Source of the DNA: GCA-2720865 sp047630275
Lineage (GTDB): Bacteria > Bdellovibrionota > Bacteriovoracia > Bacteriovoracales > Bacteriovoracaceae
Reading direction: 5' to 3'
Length of the DNA: 64,000 nt
NCBI GenBank assembly: GCA_047630275.1
Contig: JBLHVN010000002.1
Span: 992,001 to 1,056,000 of the forward strand
The notes beneath the pieces were generated by a model. It ran no database searches. It saw only the letters and a program-made list of their open reading frames with translations, and was not told the DNA's origin. Position numbers and translations under genes: made by a program. Positions 45,580 through 53,959 of this stretch are shown here, piece after piece; positions within the stretch are counted from its first letter, which is position 1; each line of letters starts with the position of its first letter.

Positions 45580-46503
45580 TTACGACTTCATCAAATATTC
45601 GTAAATATCGTTAAACTCAGCTTCATTAGTATATTTTAAAACAATTTGGCCGTTTCCAACTTTTTTGCCTTTGATTTGAAAATGAAAACCTGTTCTTTGT
45701 TCTAACTTAGTTCTTAGATCATCTAACTTACTTTCTAATTCCTTGTTGCCTTCAGACTTAGTTTTTTCGACAACTGGATTTGATTTCATTTTCTTTTCTA
45801 ATTCTCTAATAGACCATTGTTCAGCCACGGCCATTTCCGCAAGCCTTAAAGATTTTTCTCTTTCTTGAACACTAGCTAAAACTTTTGCATGTCCAAAAGA
45901 AAGAAGATCCTTTTGAACCATTTCTAAAACTGGTCTTGGTAGTTTTAGTATTCTTAAAAAGTTAGCTACAGTCGATCTTTCTTTACCAACTCTCTTAGCT
46001 ACTTCCTCTTGTGAAAGTTTAAAGTCATCCATCAAGTTATAGTAAGCAAGAGCTTCTTCAACACAATTAAGATCCGATCTTTGAACATTTTCAATAATGG
46101 ACATGACCATTTTTTCTTTATCAGTTCCACGCTTAATAATCGCAGGAACTTTTTCAAGACCGGCCTTCTTGGCAGCTCGAAGCCTTCTTTCACCTGCAAT
46201 CAATTCAAATCCTTTTTCGGCTTTACTAACTAAGAGAGGTTGAATGATTCCATTTTGCTTTATAGATTCTGCGAGCTCCTCTAGGTCTTTCTCTTTAAAG
46301 ATCTTTCTTGGTTGACCAGGGTTAGCAACGATAGTGTTGATATCGATCAATAAAGGTGAGCTATCTTCAGTTATGTTTTTTGGTTTAGTTTCTTTATTTT
46401 CTACTGTTTTATCTAGGTCTTTAAGGGACTGTGAAAGAATCTCATTGGGAGTTTCTTGAATAAGTGATGCTATACCTTTTCCTAGTGCTATTTTCTTTGC
46501 CAT
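45580..46503 (-). CDS. parB: Chromosome partitioning protein ParB
   Basis: ParB is a CTP-dependent DNA clamp that loads at parS and organises the origin region. The N-terminal CTP-binding domain has the GERRLRAAK motif and IVANPGQPRKIF; the ENVQRSDLN segment and the HTH (SQEEVAKRVGKERSTVANFLRIL) follow, and a C-terminal dimer domain ends the protein. Length (307) is standard. It lies 12 bp after parA, the normal order. Matching parS sites are present in rsmG and before mnmG. Confidence 0.96.
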   Translation of the reverse strand: MAKKIALGKGIASLIQETPNEILSQSLKDLDKTVENKETKPKNITEDSSPLLIDINTIVANPGQPRKIFKEKDLEELAESIKQNGIIQPLLVSKAEKGFELIAGERRLRAAKKAGLEKVPAIIKRGTDKEKMVMSIIENVQRSDLNCVEEALAYYNLMDDFKLSQEEVAKRVGKERSTVANFLRILKLPRPVLEMVQKDLLSFGHAKVLASVQEREKSLRLAEMAVAEQWSIRELEKKMKSNPVVEKTKSEGNKELESKLDDLRTKLEQRTGFHFQIKGKKVGNGQIVLKYTNEAEFNDIYEYLMKS

Positions 46504-46515
46504 TGTTCCCTCTGA

Positions 46516-47394
46516 TTAATTTAAAGTTTGAGTTGGTTCTTGTCCTTCTTGAGCTTTTTGTAAAAGCTCTTCTGGTATCTCAGGAATTTCTTCAAATCCG
46601 TATTCTTTAATTTCTTTTTCTTGCTGAATACGATTCTTAATTAAGATTTCCTTAGCTACGTTTAAATATGCTTCGGCACCTTTAGATTCAACATTATAAA
46701 GAATGATAGGTTGACCAAAAGAAGGACATTCAGAAAGCTTAACGTCCCTTGGGATTACAGTCTTGAAAACTTTTTCTCCAAAAGCATTTCTCATCTCCTC
46801 ACTTACTTGACGGTGAAGTGAAGTCCTCTTATCAAACATAGTAAGGAGCACACCTTCCATTTCCAAATTTGGATTTAATGAAGAACGAACTAATCTGATT
46901 GTGTTCTGCAATTGAGCGAAGCCTTCCATTGCATAATATTCAGTCTGCAATGGAACAATATATTTATTGGCAGCATTCAATGCATTCAAAGTAAGTAAGC
47001 CTAGCGATGGAGGACAATCGATTAAGATATAATCATAATCGTCAGCGACTGTAGCAAAAGCATTCTTAAGTTTTTGCTCTCTGGCCATTTCACTTACTAA
47101 TTCAATCTCTGCACCAATTAAATTTCCATCTGATGGACAGATATGAAGATAAGGAAGAGCTGTTTCGTAAGTTGCATCTTTTAAAGAAGATTGCCCGATG
47201 ATGACATGATAAATATTTTGATCTTGATGACTTTCTTTTGATAACCCAAGCCCAACAGAAGCGTTTCCTTGGGGGTCTAGGTCAATTAATAGAGTCTTTT
47301 TCTCAGCTATTGCTAGACACGCTGCAATATTTATAGATGAAGTTGTTTTACCAACCCCGCCCTTTTGGTTAGCCAATGCAATAATTTTAGCCAT
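46516..47394 (-). CDS. parA: Chromosome partitioning ATPase ParA (Soj)
   Basis: ParA is a Walker-type ATPase whose DNA-bound gradient moves ParB-parS complexes. The deviant Walker A KGGVGKTT is at residues 10-17, DLDPQGNASVGLG follows near 39-51, and DCPPSLGLLTLNAL near 126-139. The C-terminal ~40 residues are a Glu/Gln-rich extension (KEIKEYGFEEIPEIPEELL), making it 292 residues, ~35 longer than B. subtilis Soj. It is followed by parB. Confidence 0.96.
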   Translation of the reverse strand: MAKIIALANQKGGVGKTTSSINIAACLAIAEKKTLLIDLDPQGNASVGLGLSKESHQDQNIYHVIIGQSSLKDATYETALPYLHICPSDGNLIGAEIELVSEMAREQKLKNAFATVADDYDYILIDCPPSLGLLTLNALNAANKYIVPLQTEYYAMEGFAQLQNTIRLVRSSLNPNLEMEGVLLTMFDKRTSLHRQVSEEMRNAFGEKVFKTVIPRDVKLSECPSFGQPIILYNVESKGAEAYLNVAKEILIKNRIQQEKEIKEYGFEEIPEIPEELLQKAQEGQEPTQTLN

Positions 47395-47411
47395 TTACGT
47401 CTCCGGGAGAA

Positions 47412-48071
47412 CTATTTGTGTGGGAATAATTTTGACTTAAGAGTCGAGATTCTGACAAGGTTTTTCTTTTCTTTTTTTGTTCCACGTGGAACAGGTAAAA
47501 CTCTGTAACCTATTAATATTCTTTGAGAGCCGTCGGGAAGCTCGAAAGAAAGCTCTTCAATTTTACTAATTCCGGTTCCTAAATTATTTAAATCCTCTTG
47601 CTCATAGAGGCCTGGTCCCTTGTAAAAAAACACCTTACACTCTTTTTCAAATCTCAAGAGATTGAAGCAATCCTTAATCTTACCAACTGCTTTAAAAATA
47701 ATAACTGCTTCTTCATCGATCAAGAAGGTTTCAATTCGTCCGTGCATAGGAGCCACGTTCTTAATCCCGAGCTCCTGGCAAATCACTTTTACAGCTTCAG
47801 CCTTTTTATTCTTAGACTCAATTCCGATAAAGTTTTTCTGAGGTATCAAGCTGGCTAATGGAACAAGAGGAAAACCTCCCCCAAACCCAACATCAATAAC
47901 TACTGAGCAAGACTCTAACGCCTTTTTAAATTTAGGTGAAATATCTAAAGGGTGGACAGAGTCAAAGATCTGCTTAATATAAAAATCTTCTTCGTCTAGA
48001 ATTCTAGTTAAGTTTATTCCCTTCAAGGGTCCTTCTAGTACTTCTAGATATCTCTTAGCAAATTCTCTCAT
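47412..48071 (-). CDS. rsmG: 16S rRNA m7G527 methyltransferase RsmG
   Basis: RsmG (GidB) methylates G527 of 16S rRNA with SAM. The SAM-binding motif is VIDVGFGGGFPLVPLA (~residues 57-72), then FIGIESKNKKAEAV. Length is 219. It starts one base after mnmG stops, and parA follows 17 bp after its stop. A perfect parS site is embedded in the coding sequence near the 3' end, read as VPRGT. Confidence 0.93.
   Translation of the reverse strand: MREFAKRYLEVLEGPLKGINLTRILDEEDFYIKQIFDSVHPLDISPKFKKALESCSVVIDVGFGGGFPLVPLASLIPQKNFIGIESKNKKAEAVKVICQELGIKNVAPMHGRIETFLIDEEAVIIFKAVGKIKDCFNLLRFEKECKVFFYKGPGLYEQEDLNNLGTGISKIEELSFELPDGSQRILIGYRVLPVPRGTKKEKKNLVRISTLKSKLFPHK
47478..47493. promoter_or_regulatory. 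parS site inside rsmG
   Basis: TGTTCCACGTGGAACA is a perfect 16-bp palindrome differing from the B. subtilis parS consensus TGTTTCACGTGAAACA by one symmetric pair. It is coding (Val-Pro-Arg-Gly-Thr) and lies 84 bp upstream of the parA start. Confidence 0.9.
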
Positions 48072-49922
48072 CTAAACTCTATTTGAGGCTACGTAGGCCA
48101 AGGTAGCAGGCCTAATACCATTGATCATAGATAGCTGCTGAAATGTTTCTGGTTGAATCTTTTTAATTCTTTGTCGGCACTCAAAGCTAATGTTTGAGTT
48201 CTCACTAAGTACTTCCCATGCGACTTTCTTTTCTTTTAGCTTAGAGAGCTTTTTTTGCTGGCTCACGGACCTTTCTAGGTAGCCCTCATACTTTAGTGAA
48301 TTAGCTACATCGCAAATAACTTGTGGAAGAAACATTATCCCCATGCGAACCAGTTCGTGCTGTAAAGTTAGCTCTGGATCTAGGTGAGACCTCTTTACTA
48401 GTTCCTCTAGAGTGATATTTTCTTGGATTTTGCCGTATTTCTGCTCTTCAAAATATTTTGACCACTTTTTCGTTGCTCTAAAACCAGTTTTCTTAACAAG
48501 AGCTATAAGTATTTTCCTTTCGAGGAAATAGTTCTCTATGAAACTGTCTATCTCTTTATTAAGCCCAAGGGTTTTTCTATAGGGGCCTATTCTAAAATAA
48601 CTATTATCCTCACGGGTAAAAAGACGGCTTTCAGAACGAGCAGTAAAAAGCCTATAAGGCTCATCTCTTTCGTTGCTTACCAAATCTTCTACCATAACGC
48701 CGATATAGCTCTCTTCTCGATTGAGAATGAACTTTTCCCTGCCTAAAATAGCTAGGCCTGCATTGATTCCAGCAATAAATCCTTGTCCAGCCGCCTCTTC
48801 ATACCCAGAAGTACCATTCAACTGTCCCGCGAAATACAAACCAGGGAGTTTTTTATGCTCGAGAGCTATATTTAACTCAGTTGTATCAACAACATCATAC
48901 TCAACGGCATAACCAGGAACGGCTATCACTGCTTTTTCTAGGCCGGGAATAGTTCTAATAAACTCTTCCTGGATTTCTACTGGAAGACTCGTTGAGATTC
49001 CGTTGGGATAAAATGTGTCTAGATTCAAGCCTTCTGGCTCAACAAACACATGGTGCCCGTCTTTATCTGGGTATCGAAAGGCTTTATCTTCGATAGAAGG
49101 GCAATATCTAGGCCCAACACCCTTGATCTGACCATTAAAAATGGGTGATCTCTCTTTATTTTCCCGAATAAGATCCAAAGTAGCTGATTGAGTCCTAGTT
49201 AAAAAACAATCGAGTTGTCTCTGGGCTCTCTTATTGTCTCTGTTTTTAAAATGAAAGTTAAATGCCTTAGGGTCACTAGGTTGAGGATCCATAACTTCAA
49301 AATTGATACTATCCCTTAGAAGCCTGGCTGGAGTTCCTGTTTTAAATCGCTTTATGTTTCCTGTTTCTTTTACAAGTGTCTGCAGTGAGACTGAAGGGCT
49401 ACACTCAAAACGTCCACCGGCGTTCTGTACTTCACCTGTATGGAGCTTTCCGTTCAAAAAGGTACCTGTGGTAATAACAATCTTTTTGGCCCTAAAAACC
49501 TCTCCTGATTTAGCTGTAACCAGATAGTTCTCATTGAGAGAAATATCAATTATGGATTCCCTAATGACCGTAAGGTTTCTTCGTTCAGATAACAGCTCTT
49601 CTGCTTTTTCGGCATAGAGCTCTTTATCAATTTGAACTCTCGTAGAACGGACCGCTGCCCCCTTCGACTCATTTAAGATCCGAAATTGTATTCCTGCATG
49701 GTCTGCTAGTATTGGCATCAAGCCGCCAAGAGCATCAAGCTCCCTAACCACTTGACCCTTACCTACTCCACCCACAGCCGGATTACATGGTGCCGAAGCA
49801 ATTGGAATCGAGGGCATCGTGACTAAGCCCACTCGAAGATCAAATTCGGATGCTGCCCATGCGGCCTCCGCACCAGCGTGGCCGCCACCAATTATTAAAA
49901 TGTCATAGAGATTCTTATTCAT
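48072..49922 (-). CDS. mnmG: tRNA uridine-5-carboxymethylaminomethyl modification enzyme MnmG
   Basis: MnmG (GidA) works with MnmE to modify U34 of tRNAs using FAD, tetrahydrofolate and glycine. The FAD-binding GGGHAGAEAAWAAS is at residues 12-25; the conserved PCNPAVGGVGKGQ and the second motif GTFLNGKLHTG are intact; the C-terminal helical domain ends with GIRPATLAYV. Length (616) is normal (629 in E. coli). The start is 55 bp from the mnmE stop, with a parS site in between that also contributes the GGAA of a weak ribosome-binding site. Confidence 0.96.
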   Translation of the reverse strand: MNKNLYDILIIGGGHAGAEAAWAASEFDLRVGLVTMPSIPIASAPCNPAVGGVGKGQVVRELDALGGLMPILADHAGIQFRILNESKGAAVRSTRVQIDKELYAEKAEELLSERRNLTVIRESIIDISLNENYLVTAKSGEVFRAKKIVITTGTFLNGKLHTGEVQNAGGRFECSPSVSLQTLVKETGNIKRFKTGTPARLLRDSINFEVMDPQPSDPKAFNFHFKNRDNKRAQRQLDCFLTRTQSATLDLIRENKERSPIFNGQIKGVGPRYCPSIEDKAFRYPDKDGHHVFVEPEGLNLDTFYPNGISTSLPVEIQEEFIRTIPGLEKAVIAVPGYAVEYDVVDTTELNIALEHKKLPGLYFAGQLNGTSGYEEAAGQGFIAGINAGLAILGREKFILNREESYIGVMVEDLVSNERDEPYRLFTARSESRLFTREDNSYFRIGPYRKTLGLNKEIDSFIENYFLERKILIALVKKTGFRATKKWSKYFEEQKYGKIQENITLEELVKRSHLDPELTLQHELVRMGIMFLPQVICDVANSLKYEGYLERSVSQQKKLSKLKEKKVAWEVLSENSNISFECRQRIKKIQPETFQQLSMINGIRPATLAYVASNRV

Positions 49923-49929
49923 AATTTAA

Positions 49930-49945
49930 AGTTCCACGTGGAACA
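49930..49945. promoter_or_regulatory. parS site between mnmE and mnmG
   Basis: The 14-bp core GTTCCACGTGGAAC at 49931-49944 is a perfect palindrome. With flanks it reads AGTTCCACGTGGAACA, one base from the copy at 47478. It is intergenic. Confidence 0.88.
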
Positions 49946-49976
49946 TATGAGAAAACTAGACACACTGTCTATGTTA

Positions 49977-51482
49977 CTACTTACCAATGCAAAAATTACT
50001 GAAGATATTATTGAGTACATCATCAGATGTTGTTATTCCCAAGAGACCATTAACTTCCCCATCTAACATATTGATTTCATTAGATATGATTGCTGGATCA
50101 TTTATCCCTTCAATTAGTTGAGCAATACCCTCAACCATATCAGATAAGTTATTGATTATATTACGTTGCCTATCTGGCAAGATGGGCTTCTCTGCCATTA
50201 ACATACTGTATTTACTATATATTTGATCTTTTAAAAGGCCTAGTGGTTCTATAGGACCACCGACTTCCGGTCCTATAGGACCAGTTTTTGCTTCCGGTCC
50301 TATAGGACCAGTTTTTACTTCCGGTCCTATAGGACCAGTTTTTGATTCCGGTCCTATAGGACCAGTTTCTGATTTTGGTCCTATAGGACCAAGTTCTACC
50401 AATGGTCCTATAGGACCAAGGCTAAAGCGCTTAGATTTAGCTGATAACTCATTAAAATCATAAATTTTTTCGGCAAATCCCTCTAAATCTGAATGAGTAA
50501 AGACAACTGCATCCGCCTCTAAAGCAGAGGCTCCCAACTCATCTGATAAAAATGGGTTAATCACAAGAATCTTATAAAAAGCATCTGAAAATAATTCTAT
50601 TGATAGTTTAATACCTTCTACTTCTATTTTATCTTCGCTTTCTCGAAGGCCGGCAGTGTCTACTACCTGAAACTCTGCACCTTTATGCGAAAAATACTCT
50701 GAAATATAATCTCTCGTTGTTCCTTTTATTTCAGAAACAATTGATCTTTTTTCCTCAAGTAATTTATTAAATAAAGTGCTCTTCCCTGCATTGGTTACAC
50801 CCATTAAAACCACTTTAGGCTTCAGTAGATGTGACCTTGGTGAGCGTGTCCTTCTCTTTAGTGTATGAATAAGGTTCTTGAAGTTCTCAAAATGATCCTT
50901 GAAGAGTTTATTTGACTGTTCTTCACCGACATCATCAGAAAAGTCGATCAAGATTTCGATTGATCCACGAAGACCTAGGTAAGATTCCCTTAGATTTAAA
51001 TACTCTTTTTGAAGTTCCCCATTTAAGTGAGACATACCATTATCGAAGAGATCAATAGAGCCAGCATTTAATAAAGTATCAAGCCCCTCAACCTGTGTGA
51101 GAGTCATCTTATTATTTCTTAATGCTCTATAGGTAATCTCTCCTGGATTTGCTTCCCTAACTCCTGATCTTTTAAATAGCTCAATGATTCTTCGAACATT
51201 AATAGGATTCCCATGGACAGCTAACTCTAATATATCTTCACCATTGTAAGAGTTAGGACCTTTAAAATAGGTTAAGACTATTTCATCAATCACTAGAGAG
51301 TTATCAACTATCTTTATAAAGGTAGCTTGCCTTGGAATAAGCTTACTAAGGTCCTTGTTGAAAAGATTATTGATTAACTTAAAAGATTTGAGACCTGAAA
51401 TCCTTAGAAGAGAAATGGCCGTGTTTTCATTGTTCCCGCTACTACAAGCAATAATAGGATCTTCAGAAATCAGCCATTCCAT
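49977..51482 (-). CDS. mnmE: tRNA modification GTPase MnmE with palindrome-encoded repeat insert
   Basis: MnmE is the GTPase partner of MnmG in U34 modification. The N-terminal folate-binding domain (1-~120) and the helical domain are intact. In the G domain, G1 GVTNAGKST (228-236), G2 GTTRD (254-258) and G3 DTAG (275-278) are normal, and the C-terminus keeps FCIGK with its Cys (497-501). Two things are odd. The G4 motif, normally NKxD, reads THSD (329-332). Where the G5 loop SAxTG is expected, residues ~355-413 are a repeat of Gly-Pro-Ile-Gly-Pro units on a 9-residue period. The protein is 501 residues against 454 in E. coli; the insert explains the excess. Confidence 0.93.
   Translation of the reverse strand: MEWLISEDPIIACSSGNNENTAISLLRISGLKSFKLINNLFNKDLSKLIPRQATFIKIVDNSLVIDEIVLTYFKGPNSYNGEDILELAVHGNPINVRRIIELFKRSGVREANPGEITYRALRNNKMTLTQVEGLDTLLNAGSIDLFDNGMSHLNGELQKEYLNLRESYLGLRGSIEILIDFSDDVGEEQSNKLFKDHFENFKNLIHTLKRRTRSPRSHLLKPKVVLMGVTNAGKSTLFNKLLEEKRSIVSEIKGTTRDYISEYFSHKGAEFQVVDTAGLRESEDKIEVEGIKLSIELFSDAFYKILVINPFLSDELGASALEADAVVFTHSDLEGFAEKIYDFNELSAKSKRFSLGPIGPLVELGPIGPKSETGPIGPESKTGPIGPEVKTGPIGPEAKTGPIGPEVGGPIEPLGLLKDQIYSKYSMLMAEKPILPDRQRNIINNLSDMVEGIAQLIEGINDPAIISNEINMLDGEVNGLLGITTSDDVLNNIFSNFCIGK
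50245..50417. repeat. 27-bp tandem array of GGTCCTATAGGACC palindromes in mnmE
   Basis: Seven copies start at 50245, 50269, 50296, 50323, 50350, 50377 and 50404. The first has one mismatch (GGTTCTATAGGACC); the other six are perfect. Spacing is 24 bp once and 27 bp five times. Spacers of 13 bp are similar but not identical (agtttttgcttcc and variants). The array is in frame with mnmE and encodes GPIGP plus a variable four-residue linker. Confidence 0.97.
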
Positions 51483-51484
51483 AA

Positions 51485-52954
51485 TTAATCTGTATATTTA
51501 TAAACAACCAACTGTTGAATAATACCAAATAAGGTTGAAACAAAAATATAAAGAACTAAACCTGAAGGTAGATCTTTCATAATAAAACCGAAGATCAATG
51601 GCATGGCCATCATCACCTTAGCCTGAGTTGGATCGGCAGTAGTTGTAGGAGTTAGTTTTTGCTGCCCAAACATAGCAATAGCCATTACTACTGGAAGTAC
51701 ATAGAGAGGATCTTTAATACTTAAGTCAGTAATCCACCCCATGAAAGGAGCGTTTACTAGTTCGACTGAATTATAAAGAACCTGATAGAAAGCGAAAAAC
51801 ACTGGCATTTGAAGAAGCATTGGAAAGCAACCGCCCAATGGGTTTGCTCCAGCACGCTTAAACAACTCCATTGTTTCTTTTTGCATTCTCTGTGGGTCAT
51901 CTTTAAATTTTTCACGAAGCTTAGTTAGCTCAGGCTGAACTTTCTGCATCTTCTTCATACTAACAATAGATTTGTAATAAAGAGGGAAAGTTAGAAATCT
52001 TAAAAGAATAGTAAGTAAGATAATCGCAATTCCATAATTAGGAATATACTTGTAAACAAATTGAATTCCTCTAAGGATCGGAACAGCAATAATACCAAAG
52101 ATACCAAAATCAACACTTAACTGAAGATTATCCCCAAGCTTAGTCAGGATATCGTAGTTTTTCTTAACAAAAACTAAGTATGAATTAAAATTCTGAGTAG
52201 GTTCAACAAAATCGATGACAAACTTACCTGCAGCATTTGTAACCTTAGCAGCAGCTTTCTTATCCATTACAAGAGCAAATAAATGAAAATTAAAGTCCAC
52301 TCCAGCCCATTTGATAAGGCCATCATATGAATCTTCATCTCCAACTTCAAAAGTATCAACGTCTTTAGCACCTAAAAAAGTAAAATTCCTTACTTGCCGG
52401 TTATCAAGTGTCTTCTCACTAGACTCAAAAACAATTCTGTATTGGTAAGCTGAAGCTGATACTAGATTATAAGTTAGTTTATCATCCTTACTTAAACTTC
52501 CCGTGAAGCTAATACCAAATTCACTATTAGTTCCTTTTATAACTCCACTATCTTCCTGGAGGGCCATAAAGATCGGGTGAAATTTTCCATCTTTTTTAAC
52601 AAAGATCTTAAAAGGAGAACCCTTACTCTCTAATATATCTTTGAATAAAGACTTAGAGTCAGAATTTGAGAAATCGGCAATACTTAGATCGCTACCAATT
52701 CTAGCCATTCCTTGCGAACCTTCTAGATTTGTATACTCAACTTCAGTACTCACAGGAACATTGTCGACTAAGATTTTATTTTCTTTAGCAGGCTCTGCAG
52801 AAGTCCCATTTTTTGTAACCGGAGCTTCTTTAACCTTTGTTACTTTATTCTTATCTTCGAATGGTTGCTTTGGAGCAAAGTAGGATTGCCACACAAATAA
52901 AACTACCGCTGATAGAGCGATGGCCATAAACATTCTTTTCTGATCATTATTCAT
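51485..52954 (-). CDS. yidC: Membrane protein insertase YidC
   Basis: YidC inserts and folds inner-membrane proteins. An N-terminal helix (~9-25) is followed by the large periplasmic beta domain (~55-275), then the conserved insertase core with four further membrane segments. These include YKYIPNYGIAIILLTILLRF with the groove Arg, the cytoplasmic hairpin with KKMQKVQPELTKLREKFKDDP, and the GGCFPMLLQMPVFFAFY segment. Length (489) is a little below E. coli (548). It lies 2 bp from mnmE and 15 bp from yidD in the classic origin cluster. Confidence 0.95.
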   Translation of the reverse strand: MNNDQKRMFMAIALSAVVLFVWQSYFAPKQPFEDKNKVTKVKEAPVTKNGTSAEPAKENKILVDNVPVSTEVEYTNLEGSQGMARIGSDLSIADFSNSDSKSLFKDILESKGSPFKIFVKKDGKFHPIFMALQEDSGVIKGTNSEFGISFTGSLSKDDKLTYNLVSASAYQYRIVFESSEKTLDNRQVRNFTFLGAKDVDTFEVGDEDSYDGLIKWAGVDFNFHLFALVMDKKAAAKVTNAAGKFVIDFVEPTQNFNSYLVFVKKNYDILTKLGDNLQLSVDFGIFGIIAVPILRGIQFVYKYIPNYGIAIILLTILLRFLTFPLYYKSIVSMKKMQKVQPELTKLREKFKDDPQRMQKETMELFKRAGANPLGGCFPMLLQMPVFFAFYQVLYNSVELVNAPFMGWITDLSIKDPLYVLPVVMAIAMFGQQKLTPTTTADPTQAKVMMAMPLIFGFIMKDLPSGLVLYIFVSTLFGIIQQLVVYKYTD

Positions 52955-52969
52955 ATTTTTACCTGGTTG

Positions 52970-53197
52970 TTAGCAACAACGCTTCTCCACCGGTGGTGGA
53001 TCGAAACCACCATCATTATAGGGATGACATTTAACTATTCGTGAAATGGAATACCATAACGCTAAATGGAAAGGAAGCGTCTCAAAACATATTTTGGAAT
53101 ACTCTGAGCAAGTCGGATAAAACCTGCAGCGAGGCGCCAAGAAAGGCGAAACTAGTTTTTGATAAAATTTAATTATTAATTTAAAAATAGAATTCAT
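52970..53197 (-). CDS. yidD: Membrane protein insertion efficiency factor YidD
   Basis: This 75-residue protein has the YidD signature: an N-terminal amphipathic segment (FKLIIKFYQKLVSPF), then the cysteine-containing CRFYPTCSEYS motif and KCHPYNDGGFDPPP. It assists YidC-dependent insertion at the inner membrane. Its ATG overlaps the rnpA stop by 4 bp. Confidence 0.94.
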   Translation of the reverse strand: MNSIFKLIIKFYQKLVSPFLAPRCRFYPTCSEYSKICFETLPFHLALWYSISRIVKCHPYNDGGFDPPPVEKRCC

Positions 53198-53550
53198 TTT
53201 GCTGCAATAGCTTTGAAGATTCCATTGAAAGAATCTTCTATCTTCACCATTGGACTAACTGAGTTATCTTTAAAAAACTGGGGGTGAACTACGAGTAAAA
53301 CATCCTTACCGAGATCTTTGAATTCAGACCTTCTAAAAGCCTCTCTAATACAACGCTTAACCTTATTTCTCTTAACGGCATTACCAACTTTCTTTGAAGC
53401 GCTAATACCAATACGTGTCTGTTTGCTAGTTGTGCTTTTAGAATAAGCCATAAGCCACTTCGCTTTATTTGAAGTGCTTCCTGACTTAAGGAAAGTAAAG
53501 TCTGCCTTATTTAAAAGGCGGACTTCTTTCGGAAAATTTTCAGAATTCAT
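53194..53550 (-). CDS. rnpA: Ribonuclease P protein component
   Basis: RnpA is the protein part of RNase P, which trims tRNA 5' leaders. The RNR motif region reads KVGNAVKRNKVKRCIREAFR (~50-69), and a basic N-terminus precedes it. Length (118) is typical. It sits 5 bp after rpmH. Confidence 0.94.
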   Translation of the reverse strand: MNSENFPKEVRLLNKADFTFLKSGSTSNKAKWLMAYSKSTTSKQTRIGISASKKVGNAVKRNKVKRCIREAFRRSEFKDLGKDVLLVVHPQFFKDNSVSPMVKIEDSFNGIFKAIAAK

Positions 53551-53555
53551 CAGAC

Positions 53556-53714
53556 TTATTTAGTACCAGTAGAAACTGTAAGGTTCTTACGTCCCTTTCT
53601 TCTACGGGCGTTGATCACTTTCTTCCCACCAGGAGTAGACATTCTTTTTAGAAACCCGTGAACTCTAAGTCTTTTCTTTCTTTTTGGCTGCCAAGTTCTT
53701 TTGATCTTGCTCAT
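53556..53714 (-). CDS. rpmH: 50S ribosomal protein L34
   Basis: A 52-residue gene that I translated directly: MSKIKRTWQPKRKKRLRVHG at the start, then FLKRMSTPGGKKVINARRRK and an end of GRKNLTVSTGTK. The TWQP and RMSTPGGK..ARRRKGR signatures are those of L34. The usual form is 44-46 residues; the extra is a short C-terminal tail. It faces dnaA across the divergent gap, the ancestral arrangement. Confidence 0.96.
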   Translation of the reverse strand: MSKIKRTWQPKRKKRLRVHGFLKRMSTPGGKKVINARRRKGRKNLTVSTGTK

Positions 53715-53757
53715 CGCTATAACCTCTTCTACATAACTGATTTCGTTTCGAAGCTAT

Positions 53758-53786
53758 GATTTACACACCGGACAATGAAAGGTCAA
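53758..53786 (-). promoter_or_regulatory. Probable rpmH promoter
   Basis: On the minus strand TTGACC (53781-53786) and TAAATC (53758-53763) are 17 bp apart, ~45 bp before the rpmH ATG. The -35 box is good; the -10 box matches only half the consensus but is preceded by TGTG. Confidence 0.45.
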
Positions 53787-53959
53787 GCAGCGCAATTGAT
53801 ATTCACCGACCTAAATACCCCTTTTTAAACAAAATGTGGAAAACTTTTGGGCCCTGCTCAAAAACAGGATTGCTTTAAATGTTTCGGCCATGTTAATTTC
53901 TCGGTCCGCTTTCACACACACAACAACAACTAGATTTGCCTAGTAGGGAGTCCGCAGGA

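Noticed and set aside
50245..50417. 27-bp array as a CRISPR or a transcription terminator series
   Set aside because: The spacers are near-identical rather than unique, the repeat is in an intact reading frame, there are no cas genes, and no T-runs follow the palindromes.
50245..50417. True collagen-like domain acquired for protein function
   Set aside because: Only one 9-residue unit type occurs, it sits inside a cytoplasmic GTPase, and an identical noncoding copy exists at 45564. Protein-level selection is not excluded but is the weaker explanation.
53936..53959. TTG start for dnaA giving eight extra residues
   Set aside because: A good AGGGAG ribosome-binding site lies 9 nt before the ATG at 53960, inside the extra segment.
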